Origin: an uncultured Faecalibacterium sp.
GTDB taxonomy: Bacteria > Bacillota > Clostridia > Oscillospirales > Ruminococcaceae
Direction: 5' to 3'
Assembly (NCBI GenBank): GCA_900551435.1
Contig: URVW01000046.1
Span: 1-18,143 of the forward strand
Length of the DNA stretch: 18,143 nt
In this document: positions 6,664-14,700 of the stretch, one piece after another
Layout: each line of letters starts with the position of its first letter
Position numbering within the stretch: the first letter of the stretch is position 1
The notes under the pieces: generated by a model
What the model saw: only the letters and a program-made list of their open reading frames with translations
Databases searched by the model: none
Told to the model about the DNA's origin: nothing
Program-made: the position numbers and the translations under genes

Positions 6664-7848
6664 ATGACTCAACTTTTGATCCGTCTTTTTATCAAACGCC
6701 CCGAGGACACCAAGGAACCGGCGGTCCGCACCGCCTACGGCAACCTTGCCAGCATCGTGGGCATGGCGTGCAACATCCTGCTGTGTCTGGGCAAGCTGAC
6801 GGCGGGCACGCTGTTCGGCTCCATCGCCATCATGGCCGATGCCCTGAACAACCTTTCGGATGCGTCGTCCAATATCGTCAGCCTCATCGGCTTCCGTCTT
6901 GCGTCCAAAGCGCCGGACGCTGAGCACCCCTACGGCCATGCCCGGTATGAATATCTTGCCGGACTGGTGGTCAGCGTGACCATCCTCGCCATCGGGCTTT
7001 CGCTGGGCAAGGAGTCCATCGGAAAGGTCTTTCACCCAACGCCGGTGGCGTTCAGCTGGCTCAGCGTGGCGGTGCTGGCGGCGTCCATCCTCGTCAAGCT
7101 CTGGATGAGCGGCTTCAACCGCAAGGTCGGCCAGCTCATCGGGTCCGAAACGCTGCTGGCCACTGCTGCCGACAGCCGGAACGATGTCCTGACTACCAGC
7201 GCCGTTCTGCTGGCCACGGTCCTGTGCAGCCTGACCGGCTGGGACATCCTCGACGGCCTGATGGGCGTGGCGGTGGCAGCGTTCATCCTGTGGTCTGGTT
7301 GGGGGCTGGTCATGGATACCCTCAGCCCGCTGCTGGGCGAGACGCCCTCGCCGGAACTGGTGGAGCACATCGAGCAGACCGTGATGAGCTATCCGGGCGT
7401 TCTGGGAATGCATGATCTGATGGTCCACGACTACGGGCCGGGACATCAGTTCGCGTCCCTGCATGTGGAGTTCCCGGCAGAGACGGACCCGCTTTCCGCC
7501 CATGATGTCATCGACAACATCGAGCGGGATTTCCTGAAAAAAGACAACCTTCAGGTGACCATCCACTATGACCCCATCGTGACCTCGGATGCACAGGTCG
7601 GGGTCCTGCGGAGCCGCCTGATGGAAAAAGTCCGCCGGATCGACCCGCAGCTGTCCATCCACGATCTGCGCATCGTTCCGGGCGAGACCCATACGAATGT
7701 GCTGTTCGATCTGGTGTTCCCGGCGGGATACACTGGCGACCAGAACGCCGTTTTGGCAGAAATGTGCAGCTTCGTCACCGAGCAGGACCCGAAGTACAGC
7801 TGCATCATCAAACTGGAGCAGAGCTATGCGTCTGCGGTCCAGAAATAA
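6664..7848 (+). CDS. Cation diffusion facilitator (CDF) transporter, Mn-type metal site
   Basis: This 394-residue inner-membrane protein exports divalent metal ions in exchange for protons. The CDF core has about six membrane helices (residues 25-220). The loop HPYGHARYEYLAG (88-100) is diagnostic of the family. The metal site in helix 2 is Asn62 and Asp66 (NNLSD) and in helix 5 Asp170 and Asp174 (DSRND). Zinc exporters usually carry His in helix 5. An N-D-D-D site is the pattern described for Mn exporters such as MntE, so Mn2+ is the likely substrate (inference). The cytoplasmic domain (about 228-305) is followed by a further stretch of about 80 residues (312-390) that looks like a second copy of the same fold. 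The next gene starts 17 bases after the stop, so the two form an operon. GGGAGG lies 6 bases before the ATG. Confidence 0.93.
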   Translation: MTQLLIRLFIKRPEDTKEPAVRTAYGNLASIVGMACNILLCLGKLTAGTLFGSIAIMADALNNLSDASSNIVSLIGFRLASKAPDAEHPYGHARYEYLAGLVVSVTILAIGLSLGKESIGKVFHPTPVAFSWLSVAVLAASILVKLWMSGFNRKVGQLIGSETLLATAADSRNDVLTTSAVLLATVLCSLTGWDILDGLMGVAVAAFILWSGWGLVMDTLSPLLGETPSPELVEHIEQTVMSYPGVLGMHDLMVHDYGPGHQFASLHVEFPAETDPLSAHDVIDNIERDFLKKDNLQVTIHYDPIVTSDAQVGVLRSRLMEKVRRIDPQLSIHDLRIVPGETHTNVLFDLVFPAGYTGDQNAVLAEMCSFVTEQDPKYSCIIKLEQSYASAVQK

Positions 7849-7865
7849 CAGGGGGGGAAGTACCG

Positions 7866-9050
7866 ATGCTGAACGAGACTTACCGCGGGATGCTGGCGCA
7901 CAAGAGCGTCATCCGCGAAACTTTTATGTATGGCAAACAGCGGGCTGCAGAGATCGGCTATGAGAACGTGTTCGATTACTCGCTGGGCAACCCCAGCGTG
8001 CCCTGCCCGCCCCAGTTCACGCTGGTGATGCAGGACCTGCTGACTCAGGAAGAGCCGGTCGATCTGCACGGCTACTGCCCCAGTCAGGGCGACCCGGGCT
8101 TCCGCACGGCGGTCGCGGCCCATCTGGCCAAGACGTTCGGTCTGCCGTATGTCCAGAACGATATCTTCCCCACCACGGGTGCGGCGGGCGCCATCGCCCA
8201 CGCCATCCGCGCGGTGACCAAGCCCGGGGACGATGTGCTGACCTTTGCGCCTTACTTCCCGGAATACGGCCCCTACGTCGAGGGCACGGGTGCACACCTC
8301 AAGGTGGTCCCGCCGCAGGCCCCGGCGTTCCAGCCGAATCTCGACGCCTTTGAGGAGATGCTGACCGAGAACGTCACCTGCGTCCTCATCAACACCCCCA
8401 ACAACCCCACCGGCGTGGTCTACTCCGCGGAGACGCTGACCCGCATGGCCGAGCTGCTGACCGAAAAGAGCAAGGCGTTCGGCCACAACATCTTCCTCGT
8501 CAGCGACGAGCCGTACCGCGATATCGCCTTCGACGGCAAAAAAGTGCCCTATCCGGCAGCGTTCTATCCCCACACCCTGACCTGCTTCTCCTTCTCGAAG
8601 AGCCTGAGCCTTCCGGGCGAGCGGCTGGGCTATGTGGCGGTCCGCCCCGGCTGTGAGGGCGAGGACGTCCTCGTGGATATGATGGCGCAGATCTCCCGCT
8701 TTACGGGCCACAACTGTCCGCCCAGCATCATCCAGCGCGCCGTGAGCCGCTGTCTGGACGTCACGAGTGACCTTTCGGTGTACGAGACGAACATGAACCT
8801 GCTGTACGACAAGCTCAAGGCACTGGGCTTCGAGGTCGAGCGCCCCGGCGGGACCTTCTACATCTTCCCGAAGGCGCTGGAAGAGGACGCGAATGCGTTC
8901 TGCATGAAAGCGCGGGAATTTGACCTGCTGCTCGTGCCCAGCGATACTTTTGGCGTCAAAGGATACGTCCGTCTGGCCTACTGCATCGATACCGAAAAGG
9001 TCGAGCGCAGTCTGTCTGCCCTCGAAAAGCTGGCGGCAGCCTACCAATAA
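7866..9050 (+). CDS. PLP-dependent class I/II aminotransferase
   Basis: This 394-residue fold-type I enzyme transfers an amino group between an amino acid and a 2-oxo acid. All main motifs are visible: NTPNNPTGVVY (176-186) with the PLP-contacting Asn180, SDEPYRDI (213-220) with Asp214 for the PLP ring nitrogen, SFSKSLSLPGERLGY (242-256) with the PLP lysine Lys245, and YVRLAYC (367-373) with Arg369 for the substrate carboxylate. The length is normal. It may act as an aspartate-type or alanine-type aminotransferase; the substrate cannot be read from sequence. The start at 7866 follows a G-rich tract (7851-7857) 8 bases upstream; translation could also be coupled to the CDF gene, whose stop lies 17 bases away. 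The isocitrate dehydrogenase downstream makes 2-oxoglutarate, the usual amino acceptor, which suggests a link with nitrogen metabolism (inference). Confidence 0.93.
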   Translation: MLNETYRGMLAHKSVIRETFMYGKQRAAEIGYENVFDYSLGNPSVPCPPQFTLVMQDLLTQEEPVDLHGYCPSQGDPGFRTAVAAHLAKTFGLPYVQNDIFPTTGAAGAIAHAIRAVTKPGDDVLTFAPYFPEYGPYVEGTGAHLKVVPPQAPAFQPNLDAFEEMLTENVTCVLINTPNNPTGVVYSAETLTRMAELLTEKSKAFGHNIFLVSDEPYRDIAFDGKKVPYPAAFYPHTLTCFSFSKSLSLPGERLGYVAVRPGCEGEDVLVDMMAQISRFTGHNCPPSIIQRAVSRCLDVTSDLSVYETNMNLLYDKLKALGFEVERPGGTFYIFPKALEEDANAFCMKAREFDLLLVPSDTFGVKGYVRLAYCIDTEKVERSLSALEKLAAAYQ

Positions 9051-9134
9051 TGCCGAACGCTCTGCCTGTATCTGGCAGTACGAGTAGGGCTGTTGATATC
9101 TATTGCGATTGTAAGAGAGGAAAGGGAAATCGAT

Positions 9135-10343
9135 ATGGAAAAGATCAAAATGACCACTCCGCTGGTCGAAATGGACGGCGACGAGATGACCCGTGTGCTC
9201 TGGAAGAGCATCAAGGACGAGCTGATCCTGCCGTTCGTGGACCTCAAGACCGAGTATTATGATCTGGGTCTTCCCAACCGTGACGCGACCCGCGATCAGG
9301 TGACGGTGGAGGCCGCCGAGGCCAACAAGAAGTACGGCGTGGCGGTCAAGTGCGCGACCATCACCCCGAACGCCCAGCGGATGGACGAATACAAGCTGCA
9401 TGAGATGTGGAAAAGCCCCAATGCGACCATCCGCGCCGCTCTGGACGGCACGGTGTTCCGCGCTCCCATCATGATCGACAGCATCAAACCGGCGGTCCGG
9501 AACTGGAAAAAGCCCATCACCATCGCCCGCCACGCTTACGGCGATGTCTACAAGGCGACCGAGTTCCGCATCCCCGGCCCCGGCAAGGCAGAACTGAGCT
9601 TTACCGGCGAGGACGGGACCAAGCAGACCGCGACCGTCTACGATTTCGAGTGCGGCGGCGTGCTGCAGGGTTCTTACAACAAGGATTCCTCCATCCGCAG
9701 CTTTGCCCGCAGCTGCTTCAACTACGCACTGGACAAAAAGCAGGACCTCTGGTTCGGCGCAAAGGATACCATCTCCAAGAAATACGATCACACTTTCAAG
9801 GACATCTTCCAAGAGGTGTATGACACGGAGTACAAGGAAAAGTTCGAAGCAGCGGGCATCTCCTACTTCTACAGCCTGATCGACGACATCGTGGCCCGCG
9901 TCATCCGCAGCGAGGGCGGTTTCGTCTGGGCGTGCAAGAACTACGACGGCGACGTGATGAGCGACATGGTGTCCACGGCCTTTGGTTCGCTGGCCATGAT
10001 GACCAGCGTTCTGGTCAGCCCGGACGGCAACTATGAGTTCGAAGCCGCCCACGGCACGGTCACCCGCCACTACTACAAGTACCTGAAGGGCGAGACGACC
10101 TCCACCAACCCCATGGCGACCATCTTCGCATGGAGCGGCGCGCTGAAAAAGCGCGGCGAGCTGGACGGTCTGCCCGAGCTGGTCAAGTTCGGCACGGCGC
10201 TGGAAGAAGCCAGCCTGCAGACCCTGAATGAGGGCATCATGACCAAGGACCTCTGCGGCTTGGCCGAGGGCATCACCCCCACCCCCGTGGACAGCGACGG
10301 CTTCATCAAGGCCATCCGCCAGCGGCTGGAAGCAAAGCTGTAA
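9135..10343 (+). CDS. icd: NADP-dependent isocitrate dehydrogenase, eukaryote-like type
   Basis: This 402-residue cytoplasmic enzyme converts isocitrate to 2-oxoglutarate and CO2 with formation of NADPH. It closely resembles the homodimeric eukaryotic cytosolic enzyme (IDH1 type) rather than E. coli Icd. VEMDGDEMTR (11-20), YDLGLPNRDATRDQVT (42-57), VKCATITP (71-78), MWKSPNATIR (91-100) and ARHAYGD (131-137) line up almost residue for residue. The substrate-binding Arg is residue 132 and the catalytic Tyr is 139, the same numbers as in human IDH1; the catalytic Lys is about 210. The metal aspartates are Asp273 and Asp277 in YDGDVMSD. AHGTVTRHY (305-313) is the NADP site. The start at 9135 has AAGGG 8 bases upstream; an in-frame upstream ATA-type start has no support. 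No clear terminator separates it from the aminotransferase (84-bp gap), so it may be partly cotranscribed. Confidence 0.96.
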   Translation: MEKIKMTTPLVEMDGDEMTRVLWKSIKDELILPFVDLKTEYYDLGLPNRDATRDQVTVEAAEANKKYGVAVKCATITPNAQRMDEYKLHEMWKSPNATIRAALDGTVFRAPIMIDSIKPAVRNWKKPITIARHAYGDVYKATEFRIPGPGKAELSFTGEDGTKQTATVYDFECGGVLQGSYNKDSSIRSFARSCFNYALDKKQDLWFGAKDTISKKYDHTFKDIFQEVYDTEYKEKFEAAGISYFYSLIDDIVARVIRSEGGFVWACKNYDGDVMSDMVSTAFGSLAMMTSVLVSPDGNYEFEAAHGTVTRHYYKYLKGETTSTNPMATIFAWSGALKKRGELDGLPELVKFGTALEEASLQTLNEGIMTKDLCGLAEGITPTPVDSDGFIKAIRQRLEAKL

Positions 10344-10358
10344 CTCCAGTTTAGAAGC

Positions 10359-10505
10359 ATGGAGCTGCTGCAAAACAGCTCTCTGAAGAATCATGCACAA
10401 AACCCGGAACCTTTTCGGGGCCAAAATGGCTCAAAAAGGGTTCCGGGTTTCTGATTTTGTGCGATTTTTTGTGTAGGCTGCGATCACATTTTGCAGCAGC
10501 CCCAT
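10359..10505 (+). repeat. Dispersed structured repeat, copy B, with inverted ends
   Basis: The element is 147 bp. Its ends ATGGAGCTGCTGCAAAA (10359-10375) and TTTTGCAGCAGCCCCAT (10489-10505) are inverted repeats matching at 16 of 17 positions. Inside lies a long hairpin (10395-10462) and a small stem GCTGC (10477-10481) / GCAGC (10493-10497). It fills nearly the whole 174-bp gap between the convergent icd and lipoprotein genes, 15 bases from one stop and 12 from the other. Positions 10419-10503 match copy A at 1-92. I see no clear target-site duplication and no coding capacity. Confidence 0.75.
10395..10470 (+). terminator. Hairpin terminator inside repeat copy B (icd; possibly both directions)
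   Basis: GCACAAAA (10395-10402) pairs with TTTTGTGC (10455-10462), and CCCGGAACC (10403-10411) pairs with GGGTTCCGGG (10438-10447). An apex GCC-AAAAT-GGC (about 10421-10431) tops it. A run of six Ts (10465-10470) follows on the plus strand. On the minus strand the inner stem is followed by TTTTGTGC, so it may also stop transcription coming from the lipoprotein gene. Confidence 0.7.
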
Positions 10506-10517
10506 CGGAGGGGAAGA

Positions 10518-11639
10518 TCAGCTGTTGGAGCTGTTGACCACGATCTTCTTCGCCGGGAGCTTGCCCATGGCGGAGCTGTCAAGGCTGTGCTCCATGGAAG
10601 CGCCGTAGGCAGCAAGGGCGTCCTGCAGCTCGTCGCTCTTCATGTCGGAGAGGACCTGCGCGCGGACCGTGCTCAGCGTGTTGACGGCCAGCGGGTCCAG
10701 ACGGACGGCCATCATCATGGAGAGGGACGAATACTGCACGGCGGCAGCTTCGCCGTAGGACAGGCTGCGGATGGTATCGGCGGAGCCGTCGGTGGTGAAC
10801 GCAGAATCAATGGTGCTGCTGCTCAGCAGCTCGGTCTGCAGCGAGGTGGTGCTGTCGGAGGGAACGGTGGAGTCCAGCACCGCGTAGATGCCGCTCAGCG
10901 CGTTGGAAGCCGCCGTATTGAAGGTGGTGAACTGGCTGTTGGCATCGGCGGGGATATCGCTGTTGTAGCCGTCCACAGCGGCCTGTGCCAGCGAGAGCAT
11001 CTCGGCCTTCTGGTCGTCGTCGGCAAAGGCGTAGGTGCTGGTGTTATAGAGCGGGATGGTGTAGTAGGCCAGCTCGACCATCTCGTTCTCGAGGTGGCTG
11101 GTTAGGTCGGCGTCCGAAACGGGCGTCTCACCGGCTTCGCCGTACACGAGGTCCAGCAGGTCGCTGCTCTTGATGAGGATGCGCTCGAAGCGCTGGATGG
11201 TCTCCAGACCGATGCCGTTGGCCTTGTAGGTGTCGCCGTACTGGTCCATCAGCTGGGAAGCGTAGCTGTCGGCCTGTGCTTCCTCGGCTTCGGTCAGCTG
11301 ACCGCCCAGCTCGTCAAAACGGGCTTCGACGGCGGCGTACAGCTCCAGATTCTTCTGGGTCTGGTCGGCAACGTAGTCGCTGACAGTGGCTGTCTCGCCG
11401 CTGTCGGAATCGGTGGTGATGGTCTCCTTCAGGAAGCTCTTGACGTTGGTGGTGTCCTGATCGGAGGAAGCGAGGCTGGCGGCGGACTGGTACGCATTGT
11501 ACTGGGCCAGCAGATACAGGCCGGAGGTGATCTCCGCATCCCCGATGCTGCCCACAGTGTCCGGGGTGGAGATGACGCAGCCCGCAAGGCCGAGCACCAG
11601 CGCGGCCGCGCAGAGAAGGGCAAGAAGTTTCTGTTTCAT
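10518..11639 (-). CDS. Secreted lipoprotein, SurA/PrsA N-domain-like, no recognisable isomerase domain
   Basis: The protein has 373 residues. The N-terminus MKQKLLALLCAAALVLGLAG followed by Cys21 is a lipoprotein signal; the lipobox is LAGC (18-21), so it should be lipid-anchored outside the membrane. The region after it (about 30-175) is helical, Ala- and Gln-rich, and similar in style to the N-terminal chaperone part of SurA/PrsA-type foldases. Lipoproteins of that kind often follow mfd in Clostridia. I cannot find a parvulin domain. The rest is rich in Ser, Thr, Asp and Ala with few basic residues until the tail KLPAKKIVVNSSNS. The start at 11639 has AGGAGA 5 bases upstream. It lies 60 bases after mfd and is probably the last gene of pth-mfd-lipoprotein. 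A role in folding exported proteins is inferred mainly from context. Confidence 0.8.
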   Translation of the reverse strand: MKQKLLALLCAAALVLGLAGCVISTPDTVGSIGDAEITSGLYLLAQYNAYQSAASLASSDQDTTNVKSFLKETITTDSDSGETATVSDYVADQTQKNLELYAAVEARFDELGGQLTEAEEAQADSYASQLMDQYGDTYKANGIGLETIQRFERILIKSSDLLDLVYGEAGETPVSDADLTSHLENEMVELAYYTIPLYNTSTYAFADDDQKAEMLSLAQAAVDGYNSDIPADANSQFTTFNTAASNALSGIYAVLDSTVPSDSTTSLQTELLSSSTIDSAFTTDGSADTIRSLSYGEAAAVQYSSLSMMMAVRLDPLAVNTLSTVRAQVLSDMKSDELQDALAAYGASMEHSLDSSAMGKLPAKKIVVNSSNS

Positions 11640-11664
11640 AATAGTCTCCTGTTGATTTGTATCA

Positions 11665-11701
11665 AACCTCTCAGGTCCGCTCACGCGAGGACAGAGAGGT
11701 T
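11665..11701 (-). repeat. Short palindrome between mfd and the lipoprotein gene
   Basis: AACCTCTC (11665-11672) and GAGAGGTT (11694-11701) pair perfectly, with an inner GTCC/GGAC. The palindrome overlaps the mfd stop codon (11700-11702). On the minus strand it is not followed by a good U-run, so it is not a convincing terminator. Its half CCTCTCAGgtCCGCT resembles the end of the larger palindromic element at 15182-15437 and may be a reduced member of that family. Confidence 0.5.
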
Positions 11702-14700
11702 ATTTTTGAGATAAAATATCCGCCATGGCCTTGAGGATGCTTTGCAGCAGTTCCAGCGGCTTTTCGTCCGGCTGAAGGGTGACGGAGAGATACGGTTTGT
11801 TTCCGGCCCCGGCGGTGACGCGGCCGCCGAAGGCCACCAGAAGCCCGCGGATCATCGGGACGTCCAGCGTTTCGACCTGAAGCACAAGGGTGTCCTTTTT
11901 CTGGGTGACTTCGTAGACGCCCACAGCCGATGCCTGAACGCGGACCAGCGAGACGTTGACCAGATCGCTGACCGAAGGGGGTGGGTCGCCGTAGCGGTCG
12001 ATGAGTTCATCCAACACATCGGCGGCGTCCTCCGGCGTCTGGATGGCCGCGATGCGCTTGTAGGCTTCGATGCGGCCCGGGCCGTCGGCGATATACTTTT
12101 CGGGGATGTAGGCGTCCACCCGCAGGTCCACAAGGCATTCGCTCTTGTCGCGCTGGATGGGTTCGCCCTTGGCCTGTGCGATGGCCTGACCCAGCATCTT
12201 CACATAGAGGTCATAGCCGACGGCTTCCATGTGTCCGTGCTGGCTGTGGCCCAGCAGACTGCCCGCGCCGCGGATCTGCAGGTCGCGCATGGCGATGCGG
12301 AAGCCGGAGCCGAATGCGGTGAACTCGCGGATGGCGGAGAGCCGCTTCTGGGCGATGTCGGTCAGGGTCTTGTCCCGCTTGAAGGTGAAATAGGCATAGG
12401 CTTTGCGGCCGCTGCGGCCCACGCGTCCCCGGATCTGGTACAGCTGGGCCAAGCCCATCCGGTCGGCATCCTCGATGATGAGGGTATTACAGTTGCGCAC
12501 GTCGATGCCGGTTTCAATGAGGGTGGTGCAGACCAGAATATCGATCTCGCCGTTCAGCAGATGCTGCCAGACGGGGTTCAGCTCTTCCTCGGTCATCTTG
12601 CCGTGGGCGATGCCGACCCGTGCGCCCGGGACCATCTGGCTGACGTGGGCGGCGGTGGATTCGATGTTGTCCACCCGGTTGTGCAGGTAGTAGACCTGAC
12701 CGCCGCGCGCCAGCTCTTTTTTCATAGCTTCCGCCAGAATGACGTCGTTGTATTCGAGTACGAACGTCTCCACCGGCTGGCGCTCGATGGGCGGCTGCTC
12801 GATGGTGGACAGGTCGCGGATGCCGCTCATGGCCATGTTCAAGGTGCGGGGGATGGGGGTGGCCGAAAGGGTCAGCATGTCCACGCCAATGAAGCTTTCC
12901 TTCAGCTTCTCTTTGTGCTTGACGCCGAACCGCTGCTCCTCGTCGATGATGACAAGGCCGAGATCGTGGAAGCGGACATCCTTCGACAGCAGACGGTGCG
13001 TTCCCACCACGATGTCCACGCTGCCGGCCTGTAAGCCGCGCAGCGTTTCTTTCTGCTGCTTGGCGGTGCGGAAGCGGGAGAGCATCCCGACCTTGACCGG
13101 GAAGGCTTCCATGCGGGAGAGGATGGTGTTGTAATGCTGCCACGCCAGCAGAGTGGTGGGGGCCAGAATGGCGCACTGTTTGCCGCCCATGACGCACTTG
13201 AACGCGGCGCGCAGGGCAACTTCGGTCTTGCCAACGCCCACGTCGCCGCAGAGCAGACGGTCCATGGGATAGCCTTTCTCCATGTCCTTCTTGATCTCGG
13301 CGGTGGCGTTCAGCTGGTCGTCCGTCTCGTCGTAGTCGAAGCGGGCCTCGAAATCGCTCTGCCAGTCGCCGTCGGGCGGGAAGGAATAGCCGGTGGCCTG
13401 TCGGCGGCGGGCGTACAGCTCGATCAGCTCCTGCGCCATCTCCTCGGTGGCCTTTTTGACCTTGGCGCGGGTGCGCTGCCATTCTGTGCCGCCCAGCTTG
13501 GCCAGCTTGACTTTTTCTTCGTCGCCGGGGGCGGTGTAGCGGCTGAGCAGGTCCAGCTGGGTGACGGGCACATACAGCACGTCAGAGCCGGAATACTGAA
13601 TTTTCAGGTAATCTTTGATCGCGCCCTGCACTTCCAAGCGCTGGATGCCCGCATACATGCCGATGCCGTGGCTCTGATGCACCACATAGTCACCGGGTTT
13701 GATGTCCGACAGGCTGGACAGGGCGTTTTTGTTCTTTTTGCGCTTTTTGGCTTCGGCGGCCTCGTCCAGACCGTGCCGCCGGGACGAGATGACTGCTGCA
13801 TGAGCGAACGGGAAGGTGCACCCGGCGGTCAGATGGCCCGGAAGCACCTGCACCAGCCCTTTTGCGGGCCGGACGTCCCGGCTCAGGCTGACGGCATAGC
13901 CTTTGTCGGCAAGGTCGCGGGTCAGTGCCGCCGCGCCCTTGGGCGTGCCCGCGAACAGTGTCACCGCGTATCCCTGCGCGATGAGCGGGTCGAGGTCCTC
14001 CCGCAGAGACGCCATGTCGCCGCCCCAGTTGGGGGCCGCATAGGCTTCGGCGTTGATGAGGTCCTTCAGCTTGAACTCGTTCATGCCGCGCAGGAAGTTC
14101 TCGCAGAGCAGGGTGCTCTGCTTCTGCGCGTCGATGGCAAGGTCGTCCATGGTCTGGTAAAGCACGTCCAGCCCGGGGCAGATGACGCCCTCTTCCAGAA
14201 GCCCGGTCAGCTCTTCGCCGCGCCGGAACTCGGTGGCTTTCTGGGCGTCCCGGATGCCGCCCACTTCGTCGAGGACGAAGATGGGGCTGTCGAGGTGGTC
14301 CAGCAGGGTGGCGGGCTGGGGATAGCGCAGACCGTAATACTTGTCCATGGCTTCGGGCATCAGGCCGCTGTCCAGCTGGGCAAGGTCGGCTTCCATGGCC
14401 TTTTCCATAGCGGTGCGGTGCTTGCCGCGCGCCTTTTTCTGGGCCGCACGGAGGGCGTCCGCCGTTTCGGCGGTGTTGCCGAACAGCACTTCGCGGGCAG
14501 GAGAAAGATAGATCTTTTCCAGCGCACCGTCCCGCCGCTGGGTGAGCAGGTCGAACGATGCCAGCGAATCGATCTCGTCATCCCAGTATTCGACACGGGC
14601 GGGCTGGCGCATATCGGGGGCGTAGATGTCCACGATGTCGCCGCGGACGCTGAACTGGCCCGGGCCGTCCACCTGACTGCGGCGGACGTATCCGGCGGCG

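Noticed and set aside
9062..9078. Hairpin CTGCC/GGCAG between the aminotransferase gene and icd as a terminator
   Set aside because: Five-base stem and no T-run after it; read-through into icd is more likely.
7824..10424. 866-codon minus-strand frame opposite the aminotransferase and icd
   Set aside because: It spans two well-defined genes on the other strand and their intergenic gap, and has no recognisable domain. It is an open frame due to codon bias.
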